DNA from: Stentor coeruleus
Taxonomy: Eukaryota > Ciliophora > Heterotrichea > Heterotrichida > Stentoridae
DNA: 25,265 bases
Assembly (NCBI GenBank): GCA_001970955.1
Contig: MPUH01001045.1
Location: 1 to 25,265 of the forward strand
Reading direction: 5' to 3'
The position numbers and the translations under genes are program-made. How positions within the stretch are numbered: position 1 is the first letter of the stretch; every line of letters starts with the position of its first letter. The notes beneath the pieces are model-generated. The model was not told the origin of the DNA, searched no databases, and saw only the letters and a list, made by a program, of their open reading frames with translations. Shown here one piece after another: positions 10,202 to 19,594 of the stretch.

Positions 10202-12919
10202 ATGGAGCCTAAATCTTCTTCATTTCCTGATGAGCTCTGGCCCATCCTCGAAACCCGCATACGAAAAATGATTAAAGACGTTCTCGAACCTAGCATGTAT
10301 CGTTTACAATCCGCTGAATTAAACCACACAAAAATCCTCTCAGCACATTCAAAACTTAAAACAAAACTCAATACAATGCGAACCCAATACGAAACTTTAA
10401 TATGTAAATTCCCAAATACAGATCAACTTAACGCCCTTCTCGCTGAACAAAGTGTCAAACTTTCATCATTTGAAATAGATTACGATAAAAAATACACAAT
10501 CCTAGACACAAAAGTATCAACTTTAACAGACAAATTAGAGTCTATAAGTACACAAACACTTACAATTCTTAATCAAGTCGATTGGCTTCATTCAGAATTC
10601 AGGAATTCTCGTAATAGTTTTCTTGAAATCAAAAGCAAAATCGATAATGAAGCTTTTAGAAGCATAAGTAAAGTTAATGAAGCTTTAAGAGAAAGTGCTG
10701 AACATCGAGTTAAAGTTACAGAAAATTATGTAAAAGTTGTTAAAAAAGTTGATATGTTAGAAGAAACCATATGTCAACATGAACTTGTAGCAACTTTAGC
10801 TCAGAAAAACATGGTGCAAATAAAACAAGAACTTGAAGAGAAAATTAATGAAGCTAAAAATGAAAGGGTTAAGTTTGAACAACAGGTTAAATGGTTACAA
10901 CAATGTGTGAAGAAATGTGAAAATGATTGTGAAGAAAAAATTAAAGATATGGAAGTAAAAGTTGATGAAAGGGTTAATGAATCGTATATGCATATGTTGA
11001 AACAACAAGATTCGATGATTTTTAATTGGTTGAATTTTACGTTGATTGAACCGAGGTATAAGAAAAAACTTACTGAGTTTAGGAAAAAATCCCAGTCTAC
11101 TTATTTACGTCCTGAGGATTTACCTAAGATTTCTGAATCCCCACAAAGGAAATCTGAGCAGTATAAAATAGCCCCAGTATCATCAAAATCTTTAGGACAT
11201 GCTTCGAAGATTAGTGTTGATATAGAGGAATCATTTGAATCTGAGAAATCATCATCTTCATCTTTGAAAGAAAAGAAGCCAGAAGAAGGAATTAAGATGA
11301 GGCAGTCAAGATCTTCAGAAAATGCGAATAAGAAAGTGAGGTTTTCTAGTGAGAAAATTGGGGATAGCGCGGATTCAGAAAGATTGTTGAAGATACCGAA
11401 AAATTCACCTGAGAATAATCGTAAGAGCTTGGTCTTACATAGAAAAGCTGTTTCATCAAGTCTAGCCGGTAGAAAGCTAGCGAAAGATCAAAAAAATAAG
11501 AAACTAACAAAATCTATACCATCACACAATATATTCTATGATTCTGAAGTCCTTGTAAGCCCTTCTAAACTGATTTCTAATGAAAATGGGAGTTTAAAAA
11601 TCAACTTCCCCATATCCCCTGTAGAAAACTGGGAAACAAACCAAGAAATAGTGCATCAAGATATAGAAACAATAAAAATCATCGAAAAGCCTAATCAAAG
11701 CCATGAAAACTCACTAATCATATCAAACCCAGTCACAGAAAACATTTCAAACATCAAAAAACCTGAAGAAAAATTGTTAGACAACAAAAACCAAAGAGTC
11801 AGTTTTTCAAAAATCGTCCAAAATATGCCAATTATCACTGAAAAAGCTTCAGAATCCTCATATCTTCAATCAAACTCTGAACCTATACCTCATAAACATC
11901 CACAAAAACCCCCAAGTCCACGAATTCCAATAAAAAACCAAGTAAAAGACCCAACACCTGAATCTTCCTACAATTCTTCACATTCTTCACATCAATCCTT
12001 ATTAGAAAAGCCTGAAAAAATCCCAGGAACTGACTACGATTTTATAATAGAAGACCTAGAAGAACAAGTTTATAATATAAAAACAGACTTAGAAACTTAT
12101 ATGAAAAATTTTGATGAGCAACAAAGTGTATCATCAGTTAAATTCAGTAAAATATTTGAGATTTTAACTAGTAGTAAAGAAGAAAACAAGCATTCGATAA
12201 ATAAAGTTGAAAAATATATAGAAGAATCATTGAAACCTTGGGTTTCATCATCAATTTCGAATACTTTAAATTCAATTATGACTTCAGTAACAAAAATTGA
12301 ACAACAACTATTAGGGTCAATGAGTTTTATTGATCAAAACCATAAAGACCTTGATACATTAATGAGACAAAGTGTAAAAGAATTCAATCTTTATGTGTCA
12401 ACTAAACGTCGTGAACTTGGAGATATGATTTTATCTATAAAAAAAAACAATGAGTCTATTGAAAATCAGTCAGAAACCCTTTGTTTATTATCTAACCAAT
12501 TTGAAAAAATCCAAAAAAGCGTTGATTTACTCAAAGAGTCTGAAAAAATTGTAAATTTATTATTAAGACAAGATGAAACTGATAAAAAAGCTATGTCGCT
12601 AATGGCTTGTAAGACTCAAAAAGATATCAAAAAGAAAAAATCTGGCAAAGGACCTATAAGCTTAGATAAAAACTGCATTTCATGTATAAACAATATGCCA
12701 CAAGTCATTCCAGCTTTTAAAATGGCTTGTTTAGCTTATCAGTCAACCCCAATTATGTACAATAATACATTGATAAATAGAAATGAACTATTAGATAATC
12801 AGGAAAAAATTATATTGAGTGTGAATAAAACTAATGTTTTGACTATGGAAAATCAAGATGAAGCTAGAGCCCGATCATTTACCCCTGAACTTCCTAAGAT
12901 TAAAATTAAGTTCAGGTAA
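10202..12919 (+). CDS. Large coiled-coil protein of unknown function
   Basis: This 905-residue protein has no recognisable enzymatic domain. Residues about 35-290 are rich in Lys, Glu, Leu and Gln with heptad-like spacing and probably form long coiled coil. Residues about 300-600 are Ser/Lys/Pro-rich and probably disordered, with several SP sites. Residues about 610-780 return to coiled coil. The last 110 residues hold a basic Lys run (KKKKSGKG), a NCISC cysteine pair and a more hydrophobic patch. This architecture is typical of structural or cytoskeletal ciliate proteins such as basal-body or cortical components, but that is only analogy. The start follows directly after a C-rich leader; stop is TAA. 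The gene shows a second composition switch near 11460 that coincides roughly with the disordered region. Confidence 0.8.
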   Translation: MEPKSSSFPDELWPILETRIRKMIKDVLEPSMYRLQSAELNHTKILSAHSKLKTKLNTMRTQYETLICKFPNTDQLNALLAEQSVKLSSFEIDYDKKYTILDTKVSTLTDKLESISTQTLTILNQVDWLHSEFRNSRNSFLEIKSKIDNEAFRSISKVNEALRESAEHRVKVTENYVKVVKKVDMLEETICQHELVATLAQKNMVQIKQELEEKINEAKNERVKFEQQVKWLQQCVKKCENDCEEKIKDMEVKVDERVNESYMHMLKQQDSMIFNWLNFTLIEPRYKKKLTEFRKKSQSTYLRPEDLPKISESPQRKSEQYKIAPVSSKSLGHASKISVDIEESFESEKSSSSSLKEKKPEEGIKMRQSRSSENANKKVRFSSEKIGDSADSERLLKIPKNSPENNRKSLVLHRKAVSSSLAGRKLAKDQKNKKLTKSIPSHNIFYDSEVLVSPSKLISNENGSLKINFPISPVENWETNQEIVHQDIETIKIIEKPNQSHENSLIISNPVTENISNIKKPEEKLLDNKNQRVSFSKIVQNMPIITEKASESSYLQSNSEPIPHKHPQKPPSPRIPIKNQVKDPTPESSYNSSHSSHQSLLEKPEKIPGTDYDFIIEDLEEQVYNIKTDLETYMKNFDEQQSVSSVKFSKIFEILTSSKEENKHSINKVEKYIEESLKPWVSSSISNTLNSIMTSVTKIEQQLLGSMSFIDQNHKDLDTLMRQSVKEFNLYVSTKRRELGDMILSIKKNNESIENQSETLCLLSNQFEKIQKSVDLLKESEKIVNLLLRQDETDKKAMSLMACKTQKDIKKKKSGKGPISLDKNCISCINNMPQVIPAFKMACLAYQSTPIMYNNTLINRNELLDNQEKIILSVNKTNVLTMENQDEARARSFTPELPKIKIKFR

Positions 12920-13112
12920 TGCTCATATTTTTATTATAATTTTGATATATGATAATTTTAAGGTTTTTTTAACTAATAAATAGCAAAAGTATGTAAATCA
13001 ACGCGACGCCATATTCAAATTAGCATGATTTTAATTATAAAACTACTAATCATTATGTTTATTCTATAAAATCATCCACAAAATCCAAATACCCATAAAA
13101 CCTATATAATAT

Positions 13113-14279
13113 TTAATTAGGAGTTGTAGTATACTTAGTAGCATTTCTCCTTAAAATGTCATCTAACGGTCCAAGCATGCGTTTGAAAGCTTTTCTATTC
13201 AAACTCACACACTTCAACTGACTCGTAGCTATAATACTAGCAGCTCTAGGTTCCCCTTTAAGCAAAGCTAATTCCCCAAAATAATCCCCAGCTCCATATT
13301 GTTTCACTTCAACTTCAGGTCCTCCAGTAAAAAACCCCTTCCTAGCTACAGCTGTCCCTTCTTCCACAATATAAAAAACATCTCCCCAATCCCCTTGTCT
13401 AATCACATACTCCCCATTTGCAAAACTTGTTGACTTCAAAGCATCAGCAATCTGCATTTTCTCATACAAATCAACACTTTTAAGTACCTCAACCCCATCT
13501 AAAAACTTTTCATATCTTTCTCTTTTTCTTGCAGCCGCATCTTTTACTATATGATTAAAAGTCCCTCTGTCTAAACACCAACATTTACATTCTGTTACAG
13601 CTTTTATTGTTGCTGCTCTTGGGGCATTATATAATAAAGCTAATTCTCCAAATGCTTCTCCTGAATGATAAAATTTCAAAAACTTCGGCCCTTCTTCTTG
13701 TTTGAAAACTTTTGTGCATTCAAGTTTACCTGATTCTACAACAAAAAGTTCGTTACCATCTTGACCTTGTTCTATTATTATACTACCATTGGTGAAGTTT
13801 TTTTCTTCCATTGCATCGACGATTATATCTTTTTCTTTGTTGTCTAAAGAGGCAAACATGAAAGATTTACTAAGTCTTTCATGGATTTTACCTTTTTGTT
13901 CTGAGTTTTTGGGGATAACTCTTGGTTGGAAGTTTTCTTTTTTATTCCATTGGCCAAAAGCTTCTGCGCTGATTGAAGACCTTGCCATGCTTAGTCTGTT
14001 TTTTGGTGGCATAGGAAGGTCTTCAATATCATCATCATCACTTTGGGACTCACTGCTTGAACCTTTGCCTTTTGTTAGGTTTTTAATGTATTTTCTTAAA
14101 TTTTGAAGCTCTTCTTGTTCGGATTCTGAGAGTTTTAGTCCTAATTGTTCTTGGATGAATTCTAGTAGGTATTCTTGAAGGTTGTTAGGTTTATCTGTTA
14201 GAGCTTTAGCTGTAAACTGGTGAAGGAAGTCATCGATTTTTTCTTTCATATAGGCTTTGTGATCTTGTAATGAGGACAT
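13113..14279 (-). CDS. cAMP-dependent protein kinase regulatory subunit
   Basis: This 388-residue protein has the full PKA-R layout. An N-terminal RIIa-like docking/dimerisation helix pair (about residues 10-47) is followed by an acidic linker (SSSESQSDDDD, 74-84), an inhibitor segment ARSSISAE (99-106), and two cyclic-nucleotide-binding domains. The phosphate-binding cassettes are FGELALLYNAPRAAT (210-224, key E212 and R221) and FGELALLKGEPRAAS (334-348, key E336 and R345), so both sites look competent for cAMP. PKA-R holds the catalytic subunit inactive until cAMP binds. In the inhibitor segment, P0 is Ser102, as in type II subunits, while the P-3 position that is normally Arg is Ala99. It is divergent from histone H2A and ends in TAA. 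Confidence 0.95.
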   Translation of the reverse strand: MSSLQDHKAYMKEKIDDFLHQFTAKALTDKPNNLQEYLLEFIQEQLGLKLSESEQEELQNLRKYIKNLTKGKGSSSESQSDDDDIEDLPMPPKNRLSMARSSISAEAFGQWNKKENFQPRVIPKNSEQKGKIHERLSKSFMFASLDNKEKDIIVDAMEEKNFTNGSIIIEQGQDGNELFVVESGKLECTKVFKQEEGPKFLKFYHSGEAFGELALLYNAPRAATIKAVTECKCWCLDRGTFNHIVKDAAARKRERYEKFLDGVEVLKSVDLYEKMQIADALKSTSFANGEYVIRQGDWGDVFYIVEEGTAVARKGFFTGGPEVEVKQYGAGDYFGELALLKGEPRAASIIATSQLKCVSLNRKAFKRMLGPLDDILRRNATKYTTTPN

Positions 14280-14821
14280 TTTTATAAGTTTTTGGATAAT
14301 TGAGGAATTGAAGATATTTTAAGTTGATATTTTTAATGAAGATTAGGTGTTAAGAGGATTTTTATTAGATTTTATGAGAATGTTTTATTGGAATAAGTAA
14401 AGAATGCGAATTGGGGGGAAAATATTTAGAGATAAGGGAAAATATTATCAGTATAAACTTTAACGCATAAAAATAGATGGAATTATATTTACTTAGTAGT
14501 TTTACATGTTTAGATTTATAAATTTAACATCAGGAGGTATTTAATTCTTATAAAATTTTTTTGGGTTTAAAATATTAAATAGTATGTGTTAAGAAAAAGT
14601 TTACACGATAAAAGAAAAAACTGTTTTTTAGACAAAACTATCTACGATTGTTTAGGATTTATTAAATTTAACAAAAAGTCAAAGAAATTATAGGGGGATC
14701 CAAAAAAAATGAACGCTAGGATGTATCCATTTTTCTATCAATCTAAATTGCTATTGGAAGAAAAGTATCCATATCTAAAGTTGTACTATATATAAATACG
14801 TAAACTCATTATAATTTTTAA
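14280..14821. other. Divergent spacer between PKA-R and histone H2A
   Basis: No gene is seen. Bases 14280-14440 are G-rich and nearly C-free, continuing the usual right-flank pattern of the PKA-R gene. The part before H2A is less skewed than other upstream regions in the window and contains TATA-like and inverted CCAAT-like elements close to the H2A start. Confidence 0.55.
14753..14798 (+). promoter_or_regulatory. Putative H2A promoter elements
   Basis: An inverted CCAAT pentamer (attgg, 14753-14757) is followed 30 bases later by a TATA-like run (tatatataaata, 14787-14798), which ends 23 bases before the H2A ATG. The motif gtatccat occurs twice nearby. In this AT-rich DNA a TATA-like string can arise by chance, so the call rests on position and on the combination. 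Confidence 0.35.
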
Positions 14822-15229
14822 ATGGCAACTATCGGTAAAGGAAAAGGAACAAGAGGCAAAGCAGCAAATGCAACAAAAACTTCCAGATCACAAAAGGCAG
14901 GACTTCAATTCCCTGTAGGTAGAATCAGCAGATTCATGAAACAAGGAAAATATGCTGAAAGAATCGGAGCAGGTGCACCAGTTTATCTTGCTGCCGTTCT
15001 TGAATATCTTGCAGCTGAAGTTCTTGAACTTGCAGGAAATGCTGCTAAGGATTATAAGAAGACTAGGATTGTCCCAAGACATATTCAGTTGGCTATTAGA
15101 AATGATGAAGAACTTAACAAACTTATGGCTAATACTACAATTGCTAATGGAGGTGTTACACCATTTATTCATAGCGCTTTGTTACCAGAAGGTGTTAAAG
15201 AGAAAGACGGAGAAGCTCAAGACATTTAA
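14822..15229 (+). CDS. Histone H2A (canonical type)
   Basis: This 135-residue protein is a core histone H2A. Visible blocks are the Gly/Lys-rich tail (1-25), [25 protein letters not shown]... from residue 25, the helix-2 segment [19 protein letters not shown], and [17 protein letters not shown] (86-102). The acidic-patch residues (Glu in helix 2 and NDEE) are present, and the N-terminal and helical sequence fits canonical H2A more than H2A.Z. The C-terminus ends AQDI (132-135). This is the exact frame of the H2A.X signature SQ(E/D)-hydrophobic with Ala, codon GCT at 15215-15217, replacing the phosphorylated Ser. No intron is visible. No other histone gene lies in the window. Stop is TAA. Confidence 0.97.
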   Translation: MATIGKGKGTRGKAANATKTSRSQKAGLQFPVGRISRFMKQGKYAERIGAGAPVYLAAVLEYLAAEVLELAGNAAKDYKKTRIVPRHIQLAIRNDEELNKLMANTTIANGGVTPFIHSALLPEGVKEKDGEAQDI

Positions 15230-16190
15230 TTTTTTAATTGAGTTGATTTTTTTTAAGAGGATTTTAGATGGGTTTTTATATTTTGGAGGGTAGGAATAAG
15301 GATGATGGAAGATAAGAGTTAGATAAATTTTAGAGGGAAATGAGGATTTTGAAGAAGGGAAGGAGTGAGAATATGAAGAATTGGGATTCTTTGTAGTATA
15401 AAGGATTAGTAATACTTCACAAGTATGCTTTCAAATAATCAAAATAAAATATAGTTTTAATCAAAACAAAATAAGCATAAACATCAATTGAGCATACCTC
15501 AACCCATTATATTTTACCCCTATTAATACTTTAATATATGAAGGTTTACCAAAATTAAAAATTCATCGTACGAACGTTTAAAATCTTATAACTTATATAC
15601 AAGCTTTGAATAATATAAATATTTGATATGTTTAGAAAACTTGGAGTATCCGTACACAATAATTATTTGAGGATTTAATCAATATATCGATGAAAAAAAA
15701 TATTTTTTCCAACAATTCACAAATAAAGCTATTAAAATATCATGCTTTTACTTTAAAACAAATATTGAAATAAAATAAAAATTTAGTCTATATTACCTTA
15801 CTAAGCACATCCAAACTACACAATCTAAATAAATCTATACCAAACTGTCTAAAATACTTAAACCAACATTTTTTTCTACAAACAAACTTTCTTCTATTAT
15901 CCTTTGAAAAATCCATCCACAATTCCTTAAAAAACCATCTCAACACCAATTCCCAAAAAAAATCCTAAAAATCTTCACCAAACTATCACCTCATATTTTA
16001 AATAACAAAAATAATCCCAGCCTCCATATCTTTTGCAACCACAAACCATATTAAAAATCCATAAAAAATTCCTCATCTTTCAACACCTAACTTCCTCTTC
16101 AAAATCTAATTTTTCTTTAAATTACCAATTATCAAAATCCAAATGAATTTTTTTACTAACTTTTCACTTAAAAAAATCCCAATCCTCATT
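15230..16190. other. Convergent spacer, G-only half then C-only half
   Basis: No gene is seen. By hand count 15231-15400 holds about 50 G and a single C, while 15901-16140 holds about 67 C and 3 G. The middle (15400-15780) is AT-rich with little skew and a short A/T palindrome near 15690-15712. No metazoan-type histone 3' stem-loop is found after H2A. Confidence 0.7.
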
Positions 16191-16937
16191 CTAAACTTGT
16201 CGAAAATGCTGACAAAACTTAAGTCTCATCCTGCTCATCTCACTCTTAGGTTTCTCTTTATTATTCCTCGGAGAAATACTCTTCGCCAATATTTTCGGGG
16301 GTTTTAACATAATAGCTTCATCGCATTTTTCAATAATCTGATCGATATCTGGAACTTTTTCCATATAATTTCTTAATTCATCTCTAGACCTTGGTGTTCT
16401 TACTGATATAGTCGGGGATATATGTGGGGATATAGGCGGGGTTAAAAAAAACTCAGGTTTTTTTTCTGAGTGTTCAAAAAAATTCCTCATATTCGTGTCA
16501 TGTAAAATAAGCTCTTTTTCATACTTCCTACGTTTATCTAAATACAAATCCACACCTCCTGCGCTTTTAAGTAAATTCCTTTTGTTACCTTCCATCATGA
16601 AATCTGTTATATGAATTGTTGTCCTGCGGAATTTTTTTGCTTTGACTCCACAAGGAATAATTCGGTTCTTCGTGCTTTTGAACTCAGAAAAAAGGCCGAT
16701 TTCTTCAAGAGCTTTGATTTTACCTGCTGAACTATATGATTTCAGGTTGCCGTGCGAACGATTTGGGACTTCGTTTTCCTCTTTTATTGACGGGAAGCAC
16801 GGGAACTCGTTTAACGTAGTCTCTGCGAAGATTTTTGGAGAGTTCTGACATGATTTGCTTTGTTTTATTTGACTTTGTTCGAAAATAAGATTCAAATGAT
16901 AGTCTGGTTTTGAGATGCTTTCTGCTTTAGGTTTCAT
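16191..16937 (-). CDS. Unknown basic, probably disordered protein with SP/TP sites
   Basis: This 248-residue protein is not recognised. It is rich in Lys, Arg, Ser and Pro and lacks membrane segments. Ser/Thr-Pro motifs occur at S33, T166, S170, S174, T181 and S222, with a clustered LTPPISPHISPTIS stretch (165-178). This suggests regulation by proline-directed kinases (CDK or MAPK type), as an inference. A more ordered part may lie at about 100-160 (KKFRRTTIHITDFMMEG, then a charged helix). It ends in a basic helix with KFCQHFRQV. The frame is open over 248 codons in AT-rich DNA, with strongly skewed non-coding flanks exactly at its borders, which supports a real gene. Stop is TAG. Confidence 0.7.
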   Translation of the reverse strand: MKPKAESISKPDYHLNLIFEQSQIKQSKSCQNSPKIFAETTLNEFPCFPSIKEENEVPNRSHGNLKSYSSAGKIKALEEIGLFSEFKSTKNRIIPCGVKAKKFRRTTIHITDFMMEGNKRNLLKSAGGVDLYLDKRRKYEKELILHDTNMRNFFEHSEKKPEFFLTPPISPHISPTISVRTPRSRDELRNYMEKVPDIDQIIEKCDEAIMLKPPKILAKSISPRNNKEKPKSEMSRMRLKFCQHFRQV

Positions 16938-17730
16938 TTTGATTGAATTTTCGAAATATTATAGCTGAAAAATTTTTGAGAGGAATAAAATAGAGAGATT
17001 TGGTGGATGAGGTTTGGAAATTTTATTTTTATTAGGAAGTATGCTGGTGAGGAAGGGTTCTTTTTGTTTTTGTTGAGGATTGAAAATGGGAAAAAAATAT
17101 TGGAGGATTTTATGAAAAATTATATAAGGGAATAGGCTAGGGATTATGATTTTTTAGTATCATTAGTGATTGAAATATGGTTGGGATGTGGTGGATGAAG
17201 AGTTTTAGAATGGTTTATGTTTTGTATTAAGGGAAAAATTGGTTTGTGTAGTGTGTAAAAATAAAAGACGATTTCGCTATGGATTTAAGGGTTTTTTTTA
17301 GGTTTGATAAGGAAAAGGTGATTAGGTATTTTTAGAGGATAGAAGGTGATGGGCATTATATTTGATCTTTGGAATTAAATAGAAAATATAATTTGTGATC
17401 ATTGTAGATTTTATTGTAATTCAAAATTAAGCATATTGATATGTAACTAGATTTAATAGGAAGATAATATACTTGCATTAGAATATAAAATTATATTATA
17501 CCTAATTGTCTAGCCATAATACCAAATACTACAAAAAATATTCATATAAAAAAGTAAGTAATATCATCTAAAATTATTAAAAAATAATCCCACCGCCATC
17601 ATCATCTAAATCTCACTATACCAAAATCTAGAAATTCCCTCATACATAAATTCCACCCATACATAAATTCCTCCATCAAACTTAGTTTATCAAAAGCAAA
17701 CAACAGAAAAAATAAATCATCCAAATCATC
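16938..17730. other. Spacer before the broken gene
   Basis: No intact gene is seen. Bases 16981-17160 have about 50 G to 3 C by hand count; the middle is AT-rich; 17560-17730 is C-rich. A 14-base direct repeat (catacataaattcc) occurs at 17641-17654 and 17658-17671. A 70-codon minus-strand frame at 17602-17814 overlaps the start of the broken plus-strand gene and is not supported by any recognised motif. Confidence 0.5.
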
Positions 17731-18568
17731 TTGCATCTGACCTCTCAATATTCCTTTAAATCCAGACTGGTAGAGATCCAAAGGCAAAAAGATGAAGAAA
17801 ATAGGAAAAAACATAGAGTTCTGATGAGGATGAAAAAAAAACTAGAAGAGAGGAAAATCCTTAAGGAAAAATCAAATGAATACAATATTATTAGACTATA
17901 TATCACATACTATGAAAAGTCCTTTACTTATATATAACAATCTTAATGAAAGTCTTTTTATTGAATTCTTAAAATCTCTTAACCTGGATTATCATTAGAA
18001 ACCTTACATCAAGCTGGTGATAATATCAAACCTATAATATTAAACCATATACTTAATATTAATAATACTATTCATGATACAAGTCTTACAACAATTTGGA
18101 TGAATTTACAGGATTTTAATATAAGAGAAGGGCTTATTGAAAGTGTTTTGATAGCTTTTTGGAATATTTTTACCCTTAAAGATATTGATACTACACATCA
18201 TAATCCTAAAAGACTTAAAGTTGAAATTAGATCTGGGAATTTTGGTCAGCATTATGAAGTTGCGGTTGTTAGGATTTGTGTCCCGAAAAGGAAAAGGAAA
18301 ATGGGGATTTTGAAGATGTTGAACCGGCTGAAGATAAGATTGTAATTGTGAATCCTACTGGAGAGGAAAATTCTATGTTTGTGATACATAGGATCGGTTA
18401 GAAAATTTTGAGGAATGATTTGATGTATTAGATTAAAATTGTTAGAGCTTTTGAGACTGTAGATATTAAAGCTTTACGTAGTTATTTGAAGATAAATCTT
18501 TGTTGAGGGAAGAGAAATTACTGGGTATGCTGGCGAAGAATTTGCCAATGTTTGATTTTTATATTTAA
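17731..18568 (+). pseudogene. Broken gene with several frameshifts and stops, family unknown
   Basis: Successive plus-strand frames give coherent protein-like segments that do not join. A Lys/Arg/Glu-rich coiled-coil-like piece covers about 17760-17937. A piece reading NLNESLFIEFLKSLN lies just after it, near 17940-17985. A longer piece runs about 17986-18270 (LETLHQAGDNIKPIIL to VEIRSGNFGQHYEVAVVRI). A one-base shift in an A-run near 18285 leads into an acidic piece with VNPTGEENSMFVIHRI. Two in-frame TAG codons then interrupt it near 18400-18435 before FETVDIKALRSYLK. A last shift near 18495 leads into DKSLLREEKLLGMLAKNLP and a TAA at 18566-18568. No initiating ATG is evident. A missing 15-16-base intron does not explain one-base shifts. 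I do not recognise the family. Draft sequencing errors are the main alternative. Confidence 0.6.
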
Positions 18569-18764
18569 TTAGGTTTTAAGTTTTAATTTTTGGAGGTAAT
18601 GATAAAGTAGATATAATTTGTTAGTGATATTTAAGGATGAATATTTTTTAATTATAGAAATATATTTTAAATTTTTGATAAACATGATTTGTGCATAAAA
18701 ATAAAACATAATTTATTAGAGTAGATGAGTGATAAGTATTTTTATTAAATTTAGAAGAAATAGT

Positions 18765-18771
18765 AAAAAAA
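18765..18771 (-). terminator. Pol III oligo-T terminator of tRNA-Ser
   Basis: A run of seven T on the minus strand follows immediately after the discriminator base of the tRNA. This is the expected RNA polymerase III stop signal. Confidence 0.85.
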
Positions 18772-18852
18772 CGACAGCAGCAGGATTCGAACCTGCGCGG
18801 GAAATCCCAACAGATTTCAAGTCTGTCGCCTTAACCACTCGGCCATGCTGTC
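18772..18852 (-). tRNA. tRNA-Ser (anticodon UGA)
   Basis: The 81-base sequence folds as a class II tRNA. The acceptor arms GACAGCA and TGCTGTC pair perfectly, with G as discriminator, the expected serine identity base. The A box (TGGCCGAGTGG) and B box (GGTTCGAATCC) are intact. The anticodon loop CTTGAAA gives anticodon TGA (complement of 18817-18819), which reads UCA serine codons. A long variable arm is present, as expected for tRNA-Ser. There is no intron, and CCA is not encoded. Confidence 0.97.
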
Positions 18853-19594
18853 TGCTACGTTTCAATATAGCAGCTTTTGATTTATACCAGTAAAGGTAAG
18901 AGAAAATCAAAAATAGTATACATGTAAAATGTTTAAAAACTTATAAAAAGTAAAATTATTTCAGAACTTAAAAAATGTAAACAAAAAGCCTGAATTACAT
19001 TGAATTTTATTTAAATCCTTAAAATATCATAGTAAAATCTAAAAGTTTATTTAAAAAATATAATATACAAACACATTACTATAACCACTTCTATGCAATA
19101 AAAATTACAACCATTCTCGATAACTTTTATTATAAAAATCTACATAACCCAAGCCTTTTTCACAAATTTAAAACTGTCTTTCCAAATTCTTTTGTATCCT
19201 AAACCAATATTCTACTCGATTTTATCAAAACCATCACATGATTCTCTTATTTCAAACTATCACATCCCATAATAATTTCCTTTATTTTCTTCATCATAAC
19301 TAATACTATTTTATGAATTCAAAAGTGATCAAAAACCCAAAAAAATACTCTCATCTAGCAAAATCCCATTACTGGGCTAATTAATCAATATCTCTGTCCA
19401 GATAAAAAACTCTCAAACTTCATAAAAAATGCAAAATGAAAAAATCCTTTGATTTAATTGATTTTTTGAATAAAAGATAAAAGATTTTTGTAATTTAAAC
19501 AGCTTTATACATACAATAATTACTATAATTTTATTTTAAAAACTCTCAACTTCTTATAAAAATTTTCAATATAAATTCTTATATTATTCTTACA

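Larger units (their letters stand above)
18569..19594. other. Spacer holding the tRNA-Ser gene
   Basis: Apart from the tRNA at 18772-18852, nothing is recognised. Bases 19080-19594 are C-rich and G-poor, in keeping with the left flank of the F-BAR gene. A short minus-strand open frame over the tRNA is an artefact of the tRNA sequence. Confidence 0.6.

Noticed and set aside
14888..15293. Open frames overlapping H2A on both strands
   Set aside because: They are out-of-frame shadows of a clear histone H2A.
15230..15300. Histone 3' stem-loop after H2A
   Set aside because: No GC-paired stem-loop of the metazoan type is present.
15690..15712. A/T-only palindrome
   Set aside because: Short A-run followed by T-run, expected by chance in this composition.
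17602..17814. 70-codon minus-strand frame ending IVRFR
   Set aside because: It overlaps the broken plus-strand gene and carries no recognised motif. The C-rich tract there fits either orientation, so it is not decisive.
18716..18910. 64-codon minus-strand frame over the tRNA
   Set aside because: Most of it is the translated tRNA-Ser gene.
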